This document shows, one piece after another, positions 37,974 to 48,095 of a stretch of 64,000 nucleotides of DNA (positions are counted from its first letter, which is position 1; each line of letters starts with the position of its first letter). A program made the translations under genes and the position numbers. Below the pieces are notes generated by a model. That model worked only from the letters and a program-made list of their open reading frames with translations. It was not told the origin of the DNA and did no database searches. This stretch comes from Pachysolen tannophilus NRRL Y-2460 (taxonomy: Eukaryota; Ascomycota; Pichiomycetes; Alaninales; Pachysolenaceae), in contig KV454013.1 of NCBI GenBank assembly GCA_001661245.1, forward strand, positions 83,005 through 147,004, given 5' to 3'.

Positions 37974-40900
37974 ATGGTACGGTGTACAACTTCTTTAAGA
38001 GTTGGAGGAATGACATGTTCTGCTTGTGTGAATGCTATAACTTCATCACTTGAACTGTTGCCGGAGGTAGAGTCGGTAAATGTTTCGCTAATGACCGAGA
38101 CTGCCGTTGTGGTACATGATAGTGATGCCACGACACTGGAACAGTTAAAAGAAGCTATTGAAGATTGTGGGTTTGATGGGGATGTGTTGACTCATGAGGT
38201 GATACCAGCAAGTAATGGTAGCGAGGTTGGTAGTGGGGTTGGAGTTGATTCTTTACTTCCAAAGATGGCTCATACTTCGTTAAAGATATATGGTATGACC
38301 TGTACTAATTGTTCCAATACTATAGAATCCGGATTGAACAAATTGGATGGTATAATATCTTGTAATGTTATGTTATCTACCGAGGAGGCAAGTATTGAAT
38401 ATAATCCAGATATTATTGGGATAAGAGAAATTTTTGAAAAAATTGAAGATTTTGGGTTTGAAGCTATATTAAATAATAATTTGGATAATTCAGCTCAATT
38501 AGATTCTTTATCAAAGATTAAAGATATACAATATTGGAAATTAAATTTTTTTAAATGTCTCTTATTAGGAGCACCTGTTATTCTATTAGGTCATATATTA
38601 CCACAATTTTATAAAAATCGAGATCAAAAATTACATCTGTCTATTGGTCCAAGTTTAATACCTGGATTATATTTGGATCAATTAATAGAGTTGGTACCTG
38701 CAACTTATATTCAATTCATCTTAGGGAAAAGATTTTACTTAAATGCTTATAAATCATTGAAACATGGTAGTGGTACCATGGATTTATTAATTTGTATATC
38801 TACATCATTATCATATTTTTATTCTGTTTTCATTATGTTATATGCTGTGATAAAAAAATTGGATACTGCCCCAGAAGTATTATTTGAAACATCAGCAATG
38901 TTGTTTATATTTATTAGTTTTGGAAAATGGTTGGAAAATAAGGCAAAGGGTCAAACATCTTCAGCATTGTCAAGGTTACTTTCATTAACCCCTTCAACTT
39001 GTACAATAATAGATAACATTTCAGACCAGCTGGCAATGTTTGATATAAATAATAACATTAACCAAGATGCTAATGATTTATCTACAAAAATTATTCCAAT
39101 AGAATTATTACAAAAAGGTGATATTGTAATAGTGACACCTGGATCAAGAGTTCCAACTGATGGTGAATGTATATTTGGTGAATCGGAAGTTGATGAATCT
39201 TTATTAACAGGTGAATCATTACCAATTTATAAATGTAAAGGTTCTAACTTGGTTGGAGGATCTGTAAATGGTTCAAATACTCTTTATTTAAAAGTTGTTA
39301 ATGTGGGAGAATCAACTCAATTACAACAAATTGTTAAACTTGTTAAAGACGCTCAGATTTCTAAACCACCTATTCAAAGAGTGGCAGATGTTATTGCAAC
39401 AAAATTTGTACCAACAATCTTAGTGTTGGCCGTTTTAACTTTTGTCGTATGGTCAATGATTTTAAAATGTCTACACACAAGAAATGAAGACTATAAAATT
39501 CCAAAATATTTCTCCACATCTGATAGTGAATTTACTAAAATTTTACTTATTTCCATTAGTGTAGTGGTTGTTGCTTGCCCCTGTGCATTAGGATTAGCTG
39601 CTCCAACGGCTATAATGGTGGGGACAGGTGTCGGTGCTTCACATGGTGTCTTAATCAAAGGTGGAGATGTTTTAGAAAGAGCAAATGAAATTAATTGTAT
39701 CTTATTTGACAAGACAGGTACTATAACTACTGGAAAATTTAAATTACATTCTTACAAATTTTTACCTAGCGAGATATTGACAGAATCAGATATTTGGGAA
39801 ATTATAGGTTCCATTGAACAAAATAGTGAACATCCTTTGGGTAAAAGTATTACAAAATCGGCTTTAGAAAAATTAAAATTAGATAATTTTGGCTCTACTG
39901 GTAATAATTTGATTGTTGAAAAATTTGAAACATTGGTTGGTTTAGGTATATCTACTCATATTTCATATAATGACAAGAAATTACTTGTCAAATTTGGTAA
40001 CTTTAGAATGCTAAATGAAAACGACATTACAAATATGAATGATTTTCTTAAAACAACAAAGGACTCTGAAGTTTACCATGAGCTTTCTAATACCGTATCC
40101 CATATATTAATTAATAACGAGTATTACGGTTACGTTGAGTTAATAGATGGAATCAGACCTGATTCCAAAGCCACAATTAGTTTCTTGTTAAAAGAAGGCT
40201 ATTCTGTTGCGATGGTCACTGGTGATAGTGAGAAACCTGCAAAGAGAATTGGAAGACTTGTTGGGATACCTGAAGAAAATATTTATAGTAGTGTTACAGC
40301 TGAAGGAAAACAGAAATTGGTTGAAAATTTACAAAACGAAATGGGCTTGAAAATTGCATTTGTTGGGGATGGTATCAATGATGCACCTGCTCTCGTGAAG
40401 GCGGATTTAGGAATAGCAATAAATACTGGTACTGATATTGCTATTGATGCAGCAGACATTGTATTATTAGGTGGAGGTGACAATCATGTCGACGACGTCA
40501 TCAACAATCTGGAAAGGAATGGAGGAAACGTTGTTTATGAATCAAGACCTTCATCTTCTTTAACTCCTGTGGCTTCAGAATCCAATAATGTCTTTGTTGA
40601 GAATCTGAATAATACAAAAGTTACGAGATCAAGTTTGGGAGGAATAGCTTCTGCTCTTTCGATTTCAAATGTCACTTTTAAAAGGATTAAGTTGAATTTC
40701 TTATGGGCAATGATTTATAATTTAATCATGTTGCCATTGTCTATGGGTTTTTTAATTTTCCCTCTAAATGTGACATTGGATCCTATGTTGGCTTCAGCAG
40801 CTATGGCATTTTCTTCTATAAGTATTGTTGTTTCTTCATTATTACTTAAAAGATGGCAACCACCAAAACTAGATGATGAAAGTACCCTTTCTGAAAGAAG

Positions 40901-41138
40901 GTGGTTCAATTTTTACAATTCTGAAAACAGTGAAGAATTTGTTTCTTCTGGTAGTGATTCCCAAGGTGCATTTGATCTGGATTTGGAGAATCCTGAAATA
41001 TTAAGATTCCGCAGAAATCAAAGAAAAAGATTACCTCAAATATTTGGCTTGAATAAACTTATCCAAAAAATACCACTCATCACTGGAAGAAGGGCAGAAG
41101 AAGATGTACAAGAGTATGAGATGCTTCAAAGTTCTTGA
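37974..41138 (+). CDS. CCC2: Ccc2-type copper-transporting P1B ATPase
   Basis: Ccc2 pumps Cu(I) from Atx1 into the late Golgi to load multicopper oxidases. The 1054-residue protein has two N-terminal heavy-metal-binding domains, GMTCSAC (residues 12-18) and GMTCTNC (107-113). Two is as in S. cerevisiae Ccc2 and fewer than in plasma-membrane copper exporters. Then come membrane helices, actuator motif LTGESLP, the ion-channel CPC motif at 535-537 (VVACPCALGLAAPTAIMVGT), the phosphorylation site DKTGTITTG with Asp579, SEHPLGK, and the hinge GDGINDAPAL. The C-terminal tail is acidic and basic. The start ATG at 37974 is the first in frame. Candida-type Crp1 is an alternative but usually has a different N-terminus. 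Confidence 0.92.
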   Translation: MVRCTTSLRVGGMTCSACVNAITSSLELLPEVESVNVSLMTETAVVVHDSDATTLEQLKEAIEDCGFDGDVLTHEVIPASNGSEVGSGVGVDSLLPKMAHTSLKIYGMTCTNCSNTIESGLNKLDGIISCNVMLSTEEASIEYNPDIIGIREIFEKIEDFGFEAILNNNLDNSAQLDSLSKIKDIQYWKLNFFKCLLLGAPVILLGHILPQFYKNRDQKLHLSIGPSLIPGLYLDQLIELVPATYIQFILGKRFYLNAYKSLKHGSGTMDLLICISTSLSYFYSVFIMLYAVIKKLDTAPEVLFETSAMLFIFISFGKWLENKAKGQTSSALSRLLSLTPSTCTIIDNISDQLAMFDINNNINQDANDLSTKIIPIELLQKGDIVIVTPGSRVPTDGECIFGESEVDESLLTGESLPIYKCKGSNLVGGSVNGSNTLYLKVVNVGESTQLQQIVKLVKDAQISKPPIQRVADVIATKFVPTILVLAVLTFVVWSMILKCLHTRNEDYKIPKYFSTSDSEFTKILLISISVVVVACPCALGLAAPTAIMVGTGVGASHGVLIKGGDVLERANEINCILFDKTGTITTGKFKLHSYKFLPSEILTESDIWEIIGSIEQNSEHPLGKSITKSALEKLKLDNFGSTGNNLIVEKFETLVGLGISTHISYNDKKLLVKFGNFRMLNENDITNMNDFLKTTKDSEVYHELSNTVSHILINNEYYGYVELIDGIRPDSKATISFLLKEGYSVAMVTGDSEKPAKRIGRLVGIPEENIYSSVTAEGKQKLVENLQNEMGLKIAFVGDGINDAPALVKADLGIAINTGTDIAIDAADIVLLGGGDNHVDDVINNLERNGGNVVYESRPSSSLTPVASESNNVFVENLNNTKVTRSSLGGIASALSISNVTFKRIKLNFLWAMIYNLIMLPLSMGFLIFPLNVTLDPMLASAAMAFSSISIVVSSLLLKRWQPPKLDDESTLSERRWFNFYNSENSEEFVSSGSDSQGAFDLDLENPEILRFRRNQRKRLPQIFGLNKLIQKIPLITGRRAEEDVQEYEMLQSS

Positions 41139-41646
41139 TTAATATTTAAAAGTTTTATTTTATCGTCAACTTTAAAAATTGTATAAATATTCATTAATAA
41201 TATATCTAATAATTTATTAACACCGATAAGTTGAGAGAGACTAGATGGAGTCAGATCCAAGATTTAAGCCTCTTCGGCCCGCCATAGGAGCTTTTCAAAA
41301 TTCCCTAAAAAAAAAAACATTATTCTGTAATACTTAAATCTCTTTTTACAACTGTTCTAGATACTTGATTGATAATAATGCTATTGTAGTCATCTAACTC
41401 ATCTACTTTTGTGACTCGCTTAAATTTGAATGAATCTTTTCATAGCTCTTTTGTCTCATCCATTCTTCGATGAGATGAGTTGAAAAATTTTTTTTTCATG
41501 TCCACAACGGGTCATCATGCGCGATGCCTGAAAATTTTCACCGCATATAACGACAGGAGGTATTATTGAATAATGTCCATAAAACTATTATTTAATACTG
41601 AATTGCTTTATTTTCTATATCTAGTTTATAGGTGAGTTGAAGTATA
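41139..41646. promoter_or_regulatory. Upstream region of the basic amino-acid permease
   Basis: This 508-bp region holds GTGACTCG at about 41410-41417, containing TGACTC, the Gcn4 half-to-near-full site. An inverted CTCATC/GATGAG pair is at about 41456-41477, and a GC-richer block GGGTCATCATGCGCGATGCC lies near 41509-41528. These could mediate nitrogen or amino-acid control, but that is inference. No gene is seen. Confidence 0.35.
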
Positions 41647-43374
41647 ATGTCGGGCAGTAGTAGTAGTGGGCCTAGGCTTGCTCGTCAAAACTCTATTGAG
41701 TTGAAAGATATAGCGTCCAAGTCAACAGGTTTTAGTAAAAAAAGTGATTTTTTGGGTGAGAACACATTATTGAGGTCTGTTGGAACTTCGTCCAAAAATG
41801 ATGGTAGTGACTATGAAGATGGGGACTATGAAGAATTGAAAGTGCGTAGAGGTCTTAAGGCAAGGCATTTAAGTATGATTGCCTTAGGGGGTACAATCGG
41901 TACTGGGTTGTTTGTTGGTATTTCCACTCCGTTACAAGATTCAGGACCGGTTAATTCACTTATAGCCTATATATTTATGGGATCGTTGGTTTATATGATC
42001 ATTCAAGCATTAGGAGAGATGTCAACTTATATTCCAGTTGCTGGATCATTCACTGTGTACAATACGAGATTTTTATCAAGACCTTTGGGAGCTGCAAATG
42101 GCTGGTTATATTTTTATAATTGGGCCGTTACATTTGCTGTGGAAGTTTCAGTGATACCTGATATTATAGAATATTGGACTGATGCTGTACCTGTTGCTGC
42201 TTGGGTTTCGATTTTTTTGGTTGTGATCACATTGGCCAATCTTTTCCCTGTTAGATACTATGGTGAGATTGAATTTTGGGTTGCTGCAATCAAAGTTATT
42301 GCCATTGTAGGATGGTTAATTTATGCTCTTTGTATGGTATGTGGTGCAGGTAAAGAAGGTCCTATTGGTTTTAGATATTGGAGGAACCCCGGTCCATGGG
42401 GTCCTGGTCTCTTGGTAGAATCACATTCTACTGGAAGATTTTTAGGTTGGGTCTCATCGTTGATAAATGCGGCTTTCACTTATCAGGGTACAGAAACTGT
42501 TTCCATTGCTTCAGGTGAAGTTTCTAACCCAACGAAATCAATACCTAAAAGTATTAATAAGGTCATTTTTAGAATATTGTTCTTTTACATTCTTTCTTTA
42601 TTTTTCGTTGGTCTCTTAGTTCCATATGATGATCCTGCTTTTTCTTCTGATGGTTCTTACACATCGGCTTCACCTTTCATCATTGCCATGGTCAATTGTG
42701 GAACTCCAATTTTGCCTCATATATTTAATGCAGTAATTTTGACAACGGTCATTTCAGCAGGAAACTCAGATGTTTATCTTGGTTCAAGGGTTCTCTATGG
42801 TTTAGCAGAATCTGGAATTGCACCAAAATTTTTCACAAAATGTTCAAAGCAAGGTGTTCCATATATCAGTGTATTTTTCACAGCTATATTTGGATGTCTC
42901 GCATACCTTTCAGTCTCTAACGGTGGTACAACTGCATTTAATTGGCTTGTTAATATATCTACATTAGCTGGTTTAGTTGCGTGGGCTTTCATTCCAATAT
43001 GTCATATTAGATTTACTCAAGCTTTAAAGCACCGGGGTATATCAAAAGATGTTTTACCATTTAAGGCAAATTTTATGCCTTGGGGTGACTATTACGCCTT
43101 ATTCTTCATTGTATTGATAACTTTTGTTCAAGGATATGCTGTTTTCTTTGATTTCAATGCTTCTGATTTCTTTGTTAATTATATTTCGTTGATTTTATTT
43201 TTTGTATTCTGGATTATATTCCAGATTTATTACAGAGAAACTAGAATCTATATCCCAATTGAAGAAGTGGATATCGATAGTGATAGAGCACAAATGGAAG
43301 GTATTGTTTGGGAGAATGACGAAGATGATGAACCTAAGAATCTTTGGGAAAAATTCTGGTCATTGATTTCATGA
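41647..43374 (+). CDS. Basic amino-acid permease (Can1/Lyp1/Alp1 clade of the YAT family)
   Basis: This plasma-membrane amino acid/proton symporter has 575 residues: a hydrophilic N-terminus of about 75 residues, 12 predicted transmembrane segments and a short C-terminal tail ending LWEKFWSLIS. Diagnostic blocks are VRRGLKARHLSMIALGGTIG (TM1 entry), ANGWLYFYNWAVTFAVEVSV, NLFPVRYYGEIEFW, FRYWRNPGPWGPG and GWVSSLINAAFTYQGTETVS. The later block is LPHIFNAVILTTVISAGNSD. The GFRYWRNPGPWGPG and FTYQG-E motifs place it with arginine/lysine permeases, but I cannot say whether Can1, Can2 or Lyp1 is the orthologue. The next gene, MSW1, is convergent only 84 bp away. Confidence 0.88.
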   Translation: MSGSSSSGPRLARQNSIELKDIASKSTGFSKKSDFLGENTLLRSVGTSSKNDGSDYEDGDYEELKVRRGLKARHLSMIALGGTIGTGLFVGISTPLQDSGPVNSLIAYIFMGSLVYMIIQALGEMSTYIPVAGSFTVYNTRFLSRPLGAANGWLYFYNWAVTFAVEVSVIPDIIEYWTDAVPVAAWVSIFLVVITLANLFPVRYYGEIEFWVAAIKVIAIVGWLIYALCMVCGAGKEGPIGFRYWRNPGPWGPGLLVESHSTGRFLGWVSSLINAAFTYQGTETVSIASGEVSNPTKSIPKSINKVIFRILFFYILSLFFVGLLVPYDDPAFSSDGSYTSASPFIIAMVNCGTPILPHIFNAVILTTVISAGNSDVYLGSRVLYGLAESGIAPKFFTKCSKQGVPYISVFFTAIFGCLAYLSVSNGGTTAFNWLVNISTLAGLVAWAFIPICHIRFTQALKHRGISKDVLPFKANFMPWGDYYALFFIVLITFVQGYAVFFDFNASDFFVNYISLILFFVFWIIFQIYYRETRIYIPIEEVDIDSDRAQMEGIVWENDEDDEPKNLWEKFWSLIS

Positions 43375-43458
43375 TAGCATTCATTATGTATAGATACATT
43401 TAAATATATAAATTTTTTAAAAAAAACAAAAAAAAAATACATTTTATTATAAACAAGA

Positions 43459-44634
43459 TTAAAGGAAACCCATTAATTTTTTAATTTCTTTCAAGTTAAC
43501 ATCTGCAATTGATTTAGCTCTTTCTGATCCTTCTTTGGCAATTTTATTTAAAAGATCAGTATTTTTCATGTATTCATTATATTTGATTCTAGGTTCAGCC
43601 AATTCTTTTATTAATAATTCTGCTGTATAATCTTTCAACTCTTTCTTTGTGAAAAATTCTACTTCCATTACAATTTCTTGTATCGTCTTATCAGTTACAG
43701 CACTAATTATGGTTATCAAATTTGATATACCGGGACGTTCAACTGGATCAAAGTAAATTTTTCCCTCGATTGAATCTGTCATTGCTTTATGCATTTTCAA
43801 TCTAATTGAATCTGGTTCTTCTGTTATCATTATCTTGCTCTGTTCAATTGGATCAGATTTTGACATCTTCTTGAGAGGTTCTTTTAAAGAACAAATTTTT
43901 TTAGAAGGTGCTAATAAAGTCTTTGGTAATTGGAAATATTCTTTCTTAACGAAATTGTTAAAAGAATTTGCAATTGTTCTAGTTAATTCTAGATGTTGTG
44001 TTTGATCCTGCCCTACAGGAACATGAGTCGATTTATAAATTAATATATCTGCAGCTTGTAAAACTGGATATGCAAATAAACCCAACTTGGCAACCCCGAT
44101 GGTTTCCTGAATTGTCAATGCTGAACGTTCGTCAATGTGAGCTTTACTCTTAAACTGAGTCATTCTATTTAAGGAACCCATACTGGTAAAAGTAGATAAA
44201 ATCCAAAACAACTCTGAGTGTTGTGGGACTGAGGACTGATGAAACAATATCACATTCTTGGGGTCAATACCACTAGCCAAAAGGCTTGCCATAGCTTCAA
44301 CTCTTCTTTCTCTAAGTAAAGATGGTTCTTGTGGTACCGTTATTGCATGTAAATCAGCAGTCCCAAATATAAGTTTTGAGTTCCCCGATAACAATGGTGA
44401 ACCACTAATAATATCAGATATCTGTCTCCAAACTTTAATAGCTCCAAAATAATTACCCAAATGAATCTTACCAGTTGGTTGAATAAGACTGAAAATAGTA
44501 CTATTAGGAGGAATAGTACTCAATGTAGTATGATCAGTTTCCACCACAGTCTGCGAATAACATCTCTCCTGACACCCTCTAAAACATTTACCAACAACCA
44601 GCCTCACTCCTTTCACCGACACTGGGAACCACAT
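43459..44634 (-). CDS. MSW1: Mitochondrial tryptophanyl-tRNA synthetase
   Basis: Msw1 charges mitochondrial tRNA-Trp. The 391-residue protein starts with a basic presequence-like stretch (MWFPVSVKGVRLVVGKCFRG). It carries the class I signature TGKIHLGNYFGAI (HIGH-type, near residue 52), bacterial-type blocks GTADLHAITVPQ and LFWILSTFTSMGSLNRMTQF, and YPVLQAADILIYKSTHVPVG. QDQTQHLELTR follows, with KKMSKSD (KMSKS loop) near residue 256. The bacterial TrpRS type plus targeting sequence argues for the mitochondrial rather than the cytosolic enzyme. Divergent from MUS81 by about 215 bp. Confidence 0.95.
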   Translation of the reverse strand: MWFPVSVKGVRLVVGKCFRGCQERCYSQTVVETDHTTLSTIPPNSTIFSLIQPTGKIHLGNYFGAIKVWRQISDIISGSPLLSGNSKLIFGTADLHAITVPQEPSLLRERRVEAMASLLASGIDPKNVILFHQSSVPQHSELFWILSTFTSMGSLNRMTQFKSKAHIDERSALTIQETIGVAKLGLFAYPVLQAADILIYKSTHVPVGQDQTQHLELTRTIANSFNNFVKKEYFQLPKTLLAPSKKICSLKEPLKKMSKSDPIEQSKIMITEEPDSIRLKMHKAMTDSIEGKIYFDPVERPGISNLITIISAVTDKTIQEIVMEVEFFTKKELKDYTAELLIKELAEPRIKYNEYMKNTDLLNKIAKEGSERAKSIADVNLKEIKKLMGFL

Positions 44635-44849
44635 TCTTTAAAAAACACCTATATTATCATGAATAATCTTGGTATTATTCATTTAACTCTTTTATATGGG
44701 ACATATTCTTTCACACGCCTTTTTTATCTATTTTTTATTTGTTTTTTTTTTTTTTTGTTTACATTTTGACAAAGTTTATAAAGTTAATGAGAGAGAGAGA
44801 GAAGCTGTTGTTGTTGGTTGTTGGTGATATGGATAGGGATATATAGAGA

Positions 44850-46580
44850 ATGGAGTTGCCTCAGGATTTGAAACACTTGTTTGCTGGGTGGTTAGAGCAA
44901 GAAGCAAGTCATGCGCTGAAACATGGTAATAAATCTGTGATGTTGTATAATAAGGCCTTGGATAGGTTGAGGAAATGTCCAATGATTATAAAAGAGCCCA
45001 GACAGCTTTTGTCAATTCAGTTTATAGGACCCAAGATAGTTTCTAAATTGAGTTCGAAATTGGTTGATTATTGTGAAGATAATGGGTTTAAAGTACCTGA
45101 ATATTTACTTGAGAGAGATAATCAGGAAGGGAAAAGGAAAAATAATGAGAATGATAAGAATGATGATGGCGGTAATGGAGAAAGTGTTGAACCACCACTG
45201 AAGAAAAGGAGAAAAACTGTTAGGAGGTATGTTCCTGCTAGAAGAAGTGGAGGGTATGCTATATTATTGGTGTTGTTAATCCATGATCCAGAAAGAGAAG
45301 GTATGACTAAAGATGATATTATAAGATATGCAACACCTTATTGTGATACTTCATTTCACTCGAATCCTTCTACTAATCAATTTTATTCTGCATGGATTTC
45401 ACACAAGACCTTAATTAATAGAAATTTGGTAGAAAGTAGCGGGCGACCTTTACAATTTTTTTTAACTGATGAAGGTGTTGAATTAGCAACTTTGTTAAGA
45501 CAAACACATGATCAAGATAATATTATAAATAAGGATAATCAAGTGATTAATGAAAAAAATTCTTGGAATTCAAATTCACCAAATTTATTAGAACAAGAAT
45601 TAATTGTTGATGATTCTAATGAGGAGACAATATCTAATGAACAAATTTTAAATAAATTAATTTTCCATAAAAATCAATATTGTATTTGGGAACTGGGTAC
45701 ATATTCAATTTTATTAGTTATAGATAATAGAGAAATTCGATCACAATCTCAAAGAGATTATTTTACTAAGAAATTTTTTGAACTTGGTATAGATTCCAAG
45801 ACATTACCGTTAACAGTTGGTGATGGGATATGGATAGCTAGAAATGAAAAAACTAATACTGAAGTTGTATTAAATTTTATATTTGAAAGAAAAAGATTAG
45901 ATGATTTAGCTTCAAGTATTAAAGATGGAAGATATCTGGAACAAAAATCTAGATTAAGGAAAACTGGTTTAAAAAATGTTTTTTATATAGTTGAAGAACA
46001 AATGGCATCTGATGTTTCAATGATGGGAGATGCTATTCAAACTTCAATTTCAATGACAATAACAACATCGAATTTTTTCATTAAGAGAACAAAAGATTCT
46101 GATGATACAATCAAATTTTTATCTTTATTAACTGAAAAAATTAAAAATTTTTATTCAAATAAAAAATTAATTGTTATTGAAAAACCTCATGATATTAAGA
46201 CCCAATTAGAATATTCTCAAATTTTACAAAAATTTCAAGCCCAATTTGATACTGATCTTCAAGAAAGTGTTCATAAATTAAGCAATTTCCAATCCATATT
46301 ATCAAAATCAGATATGATTACAGTTAAAGAATTATTTATTAAGATGTTAATGACTATAAAAGGTATGTCTTTAGATAAAGCTTTAAAAATTCAAACACAT
46401 TTTAAAACTCCAAAGAATTTGATTCAAAATTACAGAAACTGTGAAAACATCTCAGATAAGGAAAAATTATTATCAGATTTATTCTGTAACGAAATCACTA
46501 ATAAGAAAATAGGCCCATCTTTAAGTAAAAAAGTTTATGAAATATGGGGTGGAACCTCTATAAAAGAATCCTCTATATAA
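44850..46580 (+). CDS. MUS81: Mus81 structure-specific endonuclease subunit
   Basis: Mus81 with Mms4/Eme1 cuts 3' flaps, nicked Holliday junctions and stalled-fork intermediates. The 576-residue protein starts at the helix-hairpin-helix-like N-domain (FAGWLEQEASHALKHGNKSV, then YNKALDRLRKCPMIIKEPRQ). A basic linker (PPLKKRRKTVRR) and a winged-helix region follow. The XPF nuclease core has DNREIRSQSQRDYF, VGDGIWIARN and the catalytic ERKRLDDLASSIKDGRY with Glu346-Arg-Lys. A C-terminal tandem helix-hairpin-helix ends the protein. All core catalytic residues I can see are present. Confidence 0.96.
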   Translation: MELPQDLKHLFAGWLEQEASHALKHGNKSVMLYNKALDRLRKCPMIIKEPRQLLSIQFIGPKIVSKLSSKLVDYCEDNGFKVPEYLLERDNQEGKRKNNENDKNDDGGNGESVEPPLKKRRKTVRRYVPARRSGGYAILLVLLIHDPEREGMTKDDIIRYATPYCDTSFHSNPSTNQFYSAWISHKTLINRNLVESSGRPLQFFLTDEGVELATLLRQTHDQDNIINKDNQVINEKNSWNSNSPNLLEQELIVDDSNEETISNEQILNKLIFHKNQYCIWELGTYSILLVIDNREIRSQSQRDYFTKKFFELGIDSKTLPLTVGDGIWIARNEKTNTEVVLNFIFERKRLDDLASSIKDGRYLEQKSRLRKTGLKNVFYIVEEQMASDVSMMGDAIQTSISMTITTSNFFIKRTKDSDDTIKFLSLLTEKIKNFYSNKKLIVIEKPHDIKTQLEYSQILQKFQAQFDTDLQESVHKLSNFQSILSKSDMITVKELFIKMLMTIKGMSLDKALKIQTHFKTPKNLIQNYRNCENISDKEKLLSDLFCNEITNKKIGPSLSKKVYEIWGGTSIKESSI

Positions 46581-47030
46581 AATTAGCATACAAATACAAA
46601 TATATATATAAAACCAACGTCGTGTAGATCAACGCAAAAAGTTGAAAAAGAGTAATTTTTTCTTCTTATTTACCCGTTTTGTTTTTGTTTGTTGGCAGAC
46701 ACACAAAAATAAAAAAAAAGTAATTTTTTGGCAGAGTTTTTTGTTTTTTGAAATCATTTTTAACGGTTAAATAATAGTCTGCAAATAGTTTTACGTGCAA
46801 AATAAACAAACTTGTTTGCTAAAACGGCACGACCTTTCGTTTTTCTTAACAAAAATATTTTTCCAAAATATTTCAAAAAAATTTGCTTAATATGTCCAAT
46901 TATTATTCAAACTATCAACATTTAAGAGAGTGAAAGAGATAGAGTTAAAATCATTCTATTATTATAAATTTTTTATAAAAAAAAAATTTTTTTTTTTTTT
47001 TTTTCTAGGAGTTGACAAACAATTTATCAA
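46581..47030. other. Intergenic region MUS81/PET123
   Basis: This 450-bp T/A-tract-rich promoter region of PET123 has a long T run at 46982-47003. No specific motif or RNA gene is recognised. Confidence 0.4.
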
Positions 47031-47960
47031 ATGGGGAAAGGAGTTGCAAAGTTTGGAGGCAAGTCTGGGATCTTGCCTCTTCCAAGACAAATTTTTAAAC
47101 AACCAATTAAGCCTTTAAAGATTGAACATAATCCTAATATTGGTTATGCTCCTGATGTTAAACATCCAAGAGGTTCAACAAGAGAACCAATATATCCAAA
47201 AGTTGTTCCTGTGGAAGAACGTATTGTGAAGACGATTGCTCTGCCAAAGCGTAATTTTACTGAAGAAGAATTTGGGAAACTTCCAATACTGCAACAATGG
47301 AAATTGAAAAATTCTGCATTACGTCGTGATTATTTAAAAGATAGTTATTGGAAAGAAGCTAAAAGATTAGAATTAAAAGAGGCAAGGGAAGAAGAAGCTA
47401 AGAAGAAATTAGAAGAAGAAATTAAAAAAGCACAACAATATGAAGAATCTACAGCTTCTAAATTAACATTACCATCTGTTGAACAATATTTAAAAGGACC
47501 AATTATGAGACAAAGAACTGAAGCAGAAACAAAAGAATTACAAGCAAAGAGAAAATTAAATTTATTAAATCATGAGTTAAGATTAAAAGAGAAAAAAGCT
47601 CTGGATTTGTTGGAATTATATAATGCTTCTACACAATTCATCATTACAGAAGAACAATTACTGGATGCTGTATCAAAAGCATTTGATACCAATAGTTCTT
47701 ACTCATCAGCATTTTCCACAACACAAACTTTCAAATCCTTATCTTCTACTTCAAATTCAAGAGTTAGTGTTGGTAACGACATTGATACTGCAATAGCTAA
47801 TGCTTTATTAGGAAGAGTAAATGGAGGTCCAGATTTAAATGATGTTAAAGATACATTACATGGAGAAACTTATAAATTAGTTGAAGAAGCTGGAAAAAAT
47901 TTCTCTGAAATGCTACAAAAAGACCAACAAAAATATGAAAAAAAATATAAAGATAATTAA
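47031..47960 (+). CDS. PET123: Pet123, mitochondrial small-subunit ribosomal protein
   Basis: Pet123 is a fungal-specific protein of the mitochondrial ribosome small subunit, essential for respiratory growth. The 309-residue protein begins MGKGVAKFGGKSGILPLPR, nearly the same as S. cerevisiae Pet123 (MGKGAAKYGFKSGVFP). It has the conserved IGYAPDVKHPRGS block, a long charged coiled coil (about residues 80-200), and LYNASTQFIITEEQLLDAVSKAFD. The last matches [23 protein letters not shown]. Length is the family norm (318). Convergent with SME1. Confidence 0.95.
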   Translation: MGKGVAKFGGKSGILPLPRQIFKQPIKPLKIEHNPNIGYAPDVKHPRGSTREPIYPKVVPVEERIVKTIALPKRNFTEEEFGKLPILQQWKLKNSALRRDYLKDSYWKEAKRLELKEAREEEAKKKLEEEIKKAQQYEESTASKLTLPSVEQYLKGPIMRQRTEAETKELQAKRKLNLLNHELRLKEKKALDLLELYNASTQFIITEEQLLDAVSKAFDTNSSYSSAFSTTQTFKSLSSTSNSRVSVGNDIDTAIANALLGRVNGGPDLNDVKDTLHGETYKLVEEAGKNFSEMLQKDQQKYEKKYKDN

Positions 47961-48095
47961 AGAAAATAAAACAAGTACAAAATAATTTTTATTTTTATGT
48001 TTCTTTTTGTTTTGTAAATAGTTAACTAAATTATGAATAAATAATTTTATACATAAAAACATCTATAGTACACAATTTTTTTTTCTCTCTTCTCT

